NCBI GenBank assembly: GCA_030015575.1
Contig: JASDDO010000018.1
Span: forward strand, 231,555,138-231,619,137
Origin: Agapanthus africanus
Lineage: Eukaryota > Streptophyta > Magnoliopsida > Asparagales > Amaryllidaceae
Direction of reading: 5' to 3'
Length of the DNA stretch: 64,000 nucleotides
This document shows positions 57,204 through 64,000 of the stretch, piece by piece. The notes beneath the pieces were generated by a model that saw only the letters and a list, made by a program, of their open reading frames with translations, ran no database searches and was not told the origin of the DNA. Within the stretch, counting starts at the first letter, position 1. Every line of letters starts with the position of its first letter. The translations under genes were made by a program, and so were the position numbers.

Positions 57204-60200
57204 TGTAACATTTCAAAAAATATAAAATATTATTTTTGGGATTTAATATTAAAATAATATTTTTCCCGAAAACTGCCCGATTTGCGAAATTGGGGTTTTC
57301 GAAAAAGGATATAAATATATACCAATAATTATGAAATAAATAGAAATTAAAATGATTTATTCATTTAATAATATAATATAAGGATTTGGAATTTTTAAAA
57401 TTTATTATATGCAGTTTTGATAAAAACCTGATTAGTGCACTACTAATCGCGATTAAGACAAATCCGTATTTATACAGTTTTTTGTGGCCAGTGCATCATG
57501 TCATGTTGCATTTTGGTTAATGTTTTCTTGTGGTGTTTTGGGTATTTGATGGTTTGGTTTTTAAAAGATAAGAGTAAAGGGTGAAAAAAGGGCAAAAGGT
57601 TAATAATAGAGTGTGAGGGTTGGTTTAAAAGAGAGAGTGAGAGAGAGGGCAGCAACCCCATGCCTTCCCCATTTCCTTTCTTCTTCTCTTTTTCATCTTC
57701 ATATCCCTCCACTTCACCCCTAGAGATCCACCCCAAAAACCTTGCCAAAACCCTATACCCCTTCACAAAAATTTGATCACCTCTATACCCTCTTCGCAAT
57801 GAATCAAGAAAATTGAGATTTTGACAACCTTGAGGAGCTAGGGTTTTTCTTGGGTTGCCCAAGAGAGGTAATTTCATCACCCTTAGCATAGTATTTCATT
57901 CGCTTTACCTTTCATGCAAGCTTAGAGGTGAAATTGTGGTGTTTAGTGAACCTTTGGAAACCCTAGTAAAGGGTTTGATTGTTTGTTGAAATTGGTGACG
58001 CTTTGGCTGTTAACTAGACTTGGGTGCTGTTTAATAACCTGGACCAGAGCTTAGAAACCCCAAAACATGGATTTAGAAACCCCGACATCAGATAAATGTG
58101 TGATTTGTGAGGGTATTTTGGAATCTGGAGTAACCCGGGGACACTAGAAATGATTTTGCAATTACCGGGAGTCGTGCAGGCACCTAGGAAGCTACCGCTG
58201 AGACCCGAGCCCCTAACTCCTACCCCAGGCCATAGATTTATTCAATCTGGCCGCAATTTGCAGCCAGGGTAGGTTAGAATTGAACCGTGTTTGTTCTAAG
58301 GTCCCTTTAGATGTAAATTAAGCCCTCCATATATGCAGAATTGCTAATTTGGTTTAGGGTAAAATCTGGGACCACTTCCATGAGTTGGTGCATTATATTA
58401 TGACTTCGTTTTGACTTGATTTTGGTATTTGGTTTTGTGTTTCCTTCGTGTGGTGTTTGGATGTCCACGACCAGGGTTTTTGGTCGTGTTTTGCACGCAA
58501 AGCTATAGGTTTTGACCTATGAGCGAAACGAGTACCGTTTCGGTTTTTCGCCTTGATTTTAATACGCATTGCTATGGTTTATTATTGTAGGTACCTTCAC
58601 GTGGATTCTGAGGCGACGTAGCATGGCGTCATCGATTTCGGCAAGCGAAGACCAGGTGAGTGGATCCATATCCACGGGGGAAGTCGGGTGGATGGCGTAT
58701 AGCACCCCCGTAAAGTTTTGATGGAAAACTGATTTATAGAATATGGTTAGGAAACATAGATTAGGAAACTAGGGTTAGAATGAGATAGTTATGAAACCAT
58801 ATTAGAAACTAGAGGATAGTTAGAAGTGATATGTTACTACTATCATAGGATGGTGTTTAGCGATATTGCCATTTAGGGTATTGTAGGACTAGATAGTTGA
58901 TGTAGATGCGTCATCCGAACCATACCTTTTTCTAAAACAAAGAGTGGTATGTATCTTTTAAATATATACCTTGAGGGAGGTTATGGATTTCCAAGTGATA
59001 TTTTTTTCTTAAAAACACCGTAACCCCTATTTTCAAAACTACGATTCACTTCTTTAAAAATCCGATTGTATGGTTCGGGTGTGTTTGTTAGATTAGATAC
59101 TTCTACTTAGTAGAAATAGAATGTTTATGTAAATCCGATTTGATGTGTGATATAAATGCGATAAAGGAATATAAGACGGATATGATGATATGATGATACG
59201 ATGATAGGATGGTATACGGATGCGAGTCGATTGAGATGATTTATACCCTGCCGGTCCCCTGATAAAAGATTATTGCGGATGTGACCGGGATATAGGTATA
59301 TATAGATATATATACATATATAGAATGTTGCGAATCATGGATGATAGATCGTATGTGATAATAGACCGTACCCTCATTTGTCTTATAGGATGATAGGATC
59401 CCTATTAGCTTAATGCCGCCGTACGATGATTTTCCGTGCGTGAAGTGCTTGACTTGATGATTGATCCATACCATTGACTAGAGGATGCCGTACGATAGAT
59501 TATATCATACGTGACATTGTTAGGCTGGATGCCGATTGATAGATTCACCGACTCGATCATGTTAGATATGTATACCTTATAGCTCCTACCTGACGATTTA
59601 CTTTATGATGCATTCATGTTATTCATACACATTGTATATCCACATTGGTGCACATATACATTGATATGTTCATACTTGCGCACATACACATTGTATATCC
59701 ACATTGGTGCACATATACATTGATATATTCATACTTGCGCACATACACATTGTATATCCACATTGGTGCACATATACATTGATATATTCATACTTGCGCA
59801 CATACACATTGTATATCCATATTTGTGCACATATACATTGATATATTCATACTTGCGCGCATACACATTGTATATCCATATTGGTGCACATATACATTGA
59901 TATATTCATACTTGCGCATATATACATTTGTGTATCCATATTGGTGTACACATACATTGGTACATCTATTCTTGCGCATATACATATTGTACCAACATAG
60001 ATCACTGGTTTTATTGGGAGATTGGGAACCACAGGATATATTTTGAAAACTGGAGTTATTTAAAAGAGCGGTTTTCCCTTAATATGTCATATCACTGTTC
60101 CAGGTTGCATGATATATTGATATGCTTACATTTCTGTTATATGTCGCATATATCATACTTTACGCTTTTACGCATTGAGATATGCTGTTTTCCATGAGAT

Positions 60201-61713
60201 TTATGGATTTGAGAACCGTGGCTATTTCAAAATAAAGCATGCATTGTTTTAAAAACCCGGTTTCTCTTGATATGATATTTCATTGCGTCTACCATGTGTT
60301 TTCTCGGTTCTGAGAGCGGCATGTGAAACCCGATTCGAGGAGCGGTAGGCACCTTCTGCGGGTACATGGTGGACCCGGTGAGGTACCCCGGGGCAAGAAG
60401 ACTAGTATATGTTAGACGGTGAGCACGGCAGGGGAGCACTACCTACCGGTGATATTATTTAGACTCGGCGGTTATCCGGAGGATACCGACCGGAGTAGCG
60501 AGATGGATATGAGGGCCGACCAGGGCGTGCGGCGCCTGAGGGCCGATCTGAGGATGCGGCGCCTGAGATATATGAGGATTTACGTGTCGATGCTGGACAC
60601 GGTTTTCATGATGTTTCGAGTGTCGATGCTGGACACTCAGGTTCCATGATTTTGAGGTGTCGCGAGGGACACATGTTGATTTATATCGTCACATTTTCAT
60701 GCATATGCTTTTATGATATTTACATGCATGATGTTGTTGTGTCAGTGGTTGACACGTGGACGAGATCCAAATGCATACACACATTGATTATATGGGTGGA
60801 CAAGATCCACATGCATACATACATGATTATATGGGTGGACGAGATCCACATGCATACATGCATTGACTATTACTGTTGGATGTTATCCGCATGCATATAG
60901 ACCTTGACTACCTTGTTGGCACGTATACAGACCCGGTCAACCTAGATATCATAGTATTACCTTTATGATATAGTTGACCTAGGAGTCGTTGTTTATTCGA
61001 TTTCTATCTGTTGATATTTTTCTACTCACGAGTTGGCAACTCACTCCCGTTGTGCCACAGTTCTTGCAGGTCGACCGTTTGGATCAGTAGCGGCTTCGCT
61101 GGCACACAGTTGCATTCGGGTGTTTTGCATTGGTAGGTGGGACATTTGTATTGTACCCACTCTTGTATCTATATTTCATATTGTATCTTTTTATCTCCAT
61201 CAATCAAAACTTGTAAATTGTATAAGTATTGAGACATAGTGGGATTGTGGTTGCGAGACTTTAAGCGAGCGGTTTTCCGCTATTTATGATTTATATGTCA
61301 TGCTTTTCTTTATCTATTTGTGGTGCACTTCGCCGTTGGGCATCGTATACTTATTTATACTGTATTGCGTGGGTGGGATCCGCCGTTTGGAGAAGAGCTA
61401 GCTCCCGCTTAGGATTGCCATTATTCATATTATTTATTTGTGGTTTTGGATCAAAATATACAAAGGAGGTGCTGCCAAAATTTTCAAAAGACGAAACATG
61501 TTTTCAAACTGGTAAATTTCACTTGCATCATTAATGTTTCTTTTCTATGCATTAAGAAATCTTGATTTCATATACCTTTATTTCAAAACCTCACCTCCTT
61601 TATTTTTCTAAAAGGTTTAGATTTCTGGGTTTCAGCTTACTTGAATTCTGTTACGCCTTTAGACGTTGCGTGATTCAAGTGCTGGTCACGGGATAATATT
61701 TCGGGTCGTGACA
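57204..61713 (+). repeat. LARD2 3' LTR, 4,510 bp
   Basis: Mate of the 5' LTR. Divergence is uneven: several percent in the first 1.5 kb and the last 0.9 kb, near 1 percent in 60110-61190. Confidence 0.92.
59625..59995 (+). repeat. 59-bp minisatellite in LARD2 3' LTR
   Basis: About six units, more uniform than those in the 5' LTR. Confidence 0.85.
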
Positions 61714-61718
61714 ATACG

Positions 61719-61956
61719 CTTGTTGCTCTGGAATATCGATACCCTGTCTCGATATGCCTATTACTTGGAACATTTCTAGGATATGTTTATAAACTACAGG
61801 TGTCCCACTAGTATGATCCACATCATAATCCCAGTAGTCAAGCAAATTTCCTAAGGGCTTTATCAACATGTATCAGATGAGTAAAAACATGATCAAGTGA
61901 ACATATGATAAAGAGCAACCAGATAGCATACTATCATGTCGAGCAAGACTGTCCTC

Positions 61957-62024
<68 letters not shown>

Positions 62025-62088
62025 GATATATACAAATCAGTACATACACCATCATATAATGGCTTCTAGGGCATACATATATCCAACA
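61719..62088 (-). repeat. C 3' LTR, piece 5 (LTR start)
   Basis: The reverse complement starts TGTTGGATATATGTATGCCC exactly as in A and continues to the site of the LARD2 insertion. ATACG at 61714-61718 is the right duplication of LARD2. Confidence 0.88.
61960..62032. repeat. TA microsatellite
   Basis: About 70 bp of TA with a few TG interruptions. It is an expansion of the short TATATATAT run at the same place in the LTRs of A. Confidence 0.9.
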
Positions 62089-62100
62089 ATCTCCCACTTG
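62089..62100 (-). other. C polypurine tract
   Basis: The minus strand reads CAAGTGGGAGAT right before TGTTGG. Confidence 0.88.
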
Positions 62101-62522
62101 CACTAAGGCCAATTATTAGAGTATCTCATACCCAACATCTCAAAAAGTCGCTCATGCTGTGGCTGAGGGAGGGCCTTGGTGAATGGATCCGCCGTGTTGT
62201 CCTTTGTATCCACTCTCTTAATCTCGATCTCATGGCGATCAACTATCTCCTGGATCAAATGATATCGCCTCAGGATGTGTCTGGAATTCTAATGGGACCT
62301 GGGCTCCTTGGCCAACGCCATAGCCCTATTATTGTCACAATGCAAAGGTATTGGATCAATAATGGTTGGAACTACTCCTAGGTCCAAGATGAACTTCCTC
62401 ATCCAGACGGCTTCCTTGGCGGCATCATTTGCAGCAATGTACTCAGCTTACATCGTTGAGTCTGTAACGGTATCCTGTTTGGAACCCTTCCAACTTACCG
62501 TCCCTCTAATGAGGGTAATTGC
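62101..62522 (-). pseudogene. C RNase H remnant
   Basis: Minus-strand translation follows A RNase H: SWK-SKQDTV, AEYIA-NDAAKE, PTIID, ADPFTKALPQPQHE, LFEMLGMRY. There are at least two stops, one before AEYIA (GAA to TAA) and one before NSRHILRRYH. The 5' side is cut at 62522 by LTR E, just after the GAGGGTAA word found at the same place in A. Confidence 0.85.
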
Positions 62523-63129
62523 TGTAGGGTTACTAGGCACTCTCACAAGGGTCTATAAGGCATCAACCATGCCCGATTTAAAATTTAGACGTGCCGAACA
62601 ACTCTAACCAAGATCTTTAAACTAGAGATTAGGCGAAACAAAGTATGATAAACACTTTAACATCTAAGAGTTTGGGATTACAACCATTGTAGATCATGTC
62701 CATCACTTCTAAAGCTCTGTGTTGAGGTCCCTTCGCTGTGATCATCAAGTTCCGGACTCTCGAGAGGCTCCACAAAGAGAAAGATGCAAGCTTGCTTCCG
62801 ATCTTCGATAACAAAGATGATCTACCTTGAAGTTTCATTAACACAAGCTCTCACACACTAAATGGAGTGAACACCCTAATCTAAATGGCTAGGATAGATT
62901 AGGATGATGAAGTAGGATTTTAGCTCTCATTTATTTTCATTAACTCGCTCATTTTCACCACTAATGAAAAAGCTGTTAAGCATTTCCATCAAGAACTCAA
63001 GGAAGAAGAAGAAGAATCCTTTTGTGATGAATAATGAAACTCTAGTGAGGTTAGAAATGCAACCATGGGTTAAGAATGAAGTCTTAACCCATGTAGAGAG
63101 TTAACTATGGTGAAGGGTTGGGTTGAGTT
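62523..63129 (-). repeat. E: B-like copia LTR, 3' end, minus strand, partial
   Basis: The plus strand begins TGTAGGGTTACTAGGCAC, the reverse complement of a B-type LTR end. Further words match B LTRs (GGCATCAACCATGCC, ACAACCATTGTAGATC). More diverged than B1 or B2. It is interrupted at 63130 by F. Confidence 0.7.
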
Positions 63130-64000
63130 TGTTAGTGTATATGCCCTGGAGGCCATTACTGTATCATACTAGTTTGTATACTACTTGATGGATGCTTCGG
63201 ATATTCACATTTGTATAGACAATCTTGCTCGAAATGGTAGTATGCTACTTGATTTGTCTCTGCTTTAATGTGTGCATGTGTTTCTTTTAGCATATCGCCT
63301 ATACACATTAGTGGAGCCCTCAGGATCTTTGCTTGATTACCAGCATTGTGATGGCAGTCACACTAGTGGGGGCTGGGTAATCTACAAGCACATCCTTATA
63401 CAAGTCCCTACTCGTAGGATTATCGAGACGGGGCATCAATACTCCGGAGTTGACTAGCGTATGCGCTTCTCATCCAAGCAGGGGAGACGGTCTGTCCCAC
63501 AGCCATCAGTACGTCGTACTTGAGATAGTATGCGGGTGCTCGTTAGGTTATGAGTACACTGGACAGGACTCGTCGGGAACTGTTGGTTGGTACTATACCT
63601 ATCGTCAGTTATCAATTCCTAGGTGACATGAGTACTGCTTAGTCCGCTGACTTGACACTGTCACTTCGCCTCGAGTGTGTTCCCACTATACTTTGATTAC
63701 TACCCTACCACGGCTCAAATGAGTCGTGCAAACAGGTAGTAGTTGGGTGCAGTCCCGAAGCACTTGGAGGCAGTGACGGTTAGATAGGATTCGTCTCTCC
63801 TGGTATTGGGAGTTGATACCGCGCTCTGTCTAGGAGAGCCATTACACATAGTTGTCCCTGGCCAGGGAAAGCGAGATACACTGGTAGGTTTCCAGTGTTA
63901 TCTCAGGGTGTTCTGGGCTACACTCCGACACGACTTGTACCGCTATTAGGGGACTGACGTTTACCAGCCCCGTAGGCCCGCCATGCGATATTCTCAGACG
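63130..64000 (+). repeat. F: copia 5' LTR, partial
   Basis: Starts TGTTAGTGTATATGCCCTGG and follows the A/B LTR plan (TCGAGACGGGGCATC, CTACCACGGCTC, CGTCTCTCCTGGTATTGGGA). A distinct family. It runs off the window after 871 bp, so it could also be a solo LTR. Confidence 0.75.

Larger units (their letters stand above)
48762..61713 (+). mobile_element. LARD2: large retrotransposon derivative, 12,952 bp
   Basis: Two LTRs of ~4.5 kb (TGTAACATTTC... to ...CGTGACA) flank a 3.94-kb interior with a primer site and purine tract but no gag-pol. These proportions fit the LARD class described from plant genomes (LTRs near 4.5 kb, interior near 3.5 kb). Flanks are ATATG and ATACG, a 5-bp duplication differing by one CpG-type transition. 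The C LTR closes correctly across it. Parent lineage is uncertain; a Ty3-type origin is likely from the LTR ends and primer context. Confidence 0.9.
6039..62522 (-). mobile_element. Copia element C, minus strand, shattered by nested insertions
   Basis: Ty1/copia element of the same clade as A. Its 3' LTR is spread over five pieces: 6039-6165, 16791-17376, 27042-27599, 48296-48761 and 61719-62088. Counting each target site once, they add up to 2,107 bp, against 2,095 and 2,087 bp for the LTRs of A. After the LTR come a polypurine tract and an RNase H remnant up to 62522, where a B-like LTR interrupts it. Its 5' half lies beyond the window. Confidence 0.85.

Noticed and set aside
59625..59995. 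CRISPR-like regular repeat
   Set aside because: Units are contiguous with no unique spacers, and the DNA is eukaryotic.
62101..63129. C RNase H and the adjacent LTR E as one recombined element
   Set aside because: The LTR end of E (CCCTACA type) is of the B family, while C's own LTR ends CCCAACA, so E is more likely a separate insertion; not proven within the window.

Overview
This is plant nuclear DNA made almost wholly of nested LTR retrotransposons. I found no host gene, tRNA, rRNA or CRISPR array. The support for a plant is: Ty1/copia polyproteins of the Angela/Tork type, whose LTRs open TGTTGGATATATG or TGTTAGTTATATG with 'TATGCCCTAGAGGCCATT'; tRNA-iMet-type primer sites (TGGTATCAGAGC); copia polypurine tracts (AAGTGGGAGAT); a LARD-type element with 4.5-kb LTRs; and a hAT-like MITE. 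The nesting suggests a large-genome angiosperm. I cannot name the species.

Layout, oldest to youngest. (1) Element L1, a LARD-family element on the minus strand (1-6038, running off both window ends). Its 5' LTR holds a 372-bp hAT-like MITE (5091-5462). (2) Copia element C (minus) inserted into that LTR at 6039. Its ~2.1-kb 3' LTR is now cut into five pieces (6039-6165, 16791-17376, 27042-27599, 48296-48761, 61719-62088), followed by a broken RNase H remnant (62101-62522). (3) Four elements sit inside that one LTR: copia A (6166-16785, plus, TSD ATAGT), copia D (17377-27036, minus, TSD TGCAC/TGCAT), copia B1 (27600-48290, plus, TSD GGTAT) and the LARD2 element (48762-61713, plus, TSD ATATG/ATACG). 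(4) B1 is itself interrupted by its relative B2 (32069-42458, TSD GAAAG). (5) On the right, a B-like LTR E (minus, from 62523) interrupts C, and copia F (plus, from 63130) interrupts E.

Only A keeps long reading frames: gag, protease, integrase, reverse transcriptase and RNase H, broken by two frameshifts, one stop and a changed protease active site. B1 and B2 share the same large internal deletions and stops yet have separate target duplications and matched LTR pairs. They therefore look like a lineage that was already non-autonomous and was mobilised in trans. D's pol is nearly unrecognisable. LARD2 and L1 have no recognisable pol.

The most interesting signal is in the 2.5-3.1-kb untranslated leaders of A, B1, B2 and D. 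Where pol has decayed, the leaders keep a series of inverted repeats in the same order: a GC-rich hairpin about 135-250 nt after the primer site, a ~125-nt block with a nested hairpin, a closed stem near the leader middle, a tandemly duplicated hairpin module, and three stem-loops in a row with one conserved ~20-nt loop. Stem sequences differ between elements but pairing is kept. The ~125-nt block also occurs in the LARD elements, apparently across retrotransposon superfamilies. B1 and B2 LTRs each carry a near-perfect heat-shock element. All comparisons were made by eye.
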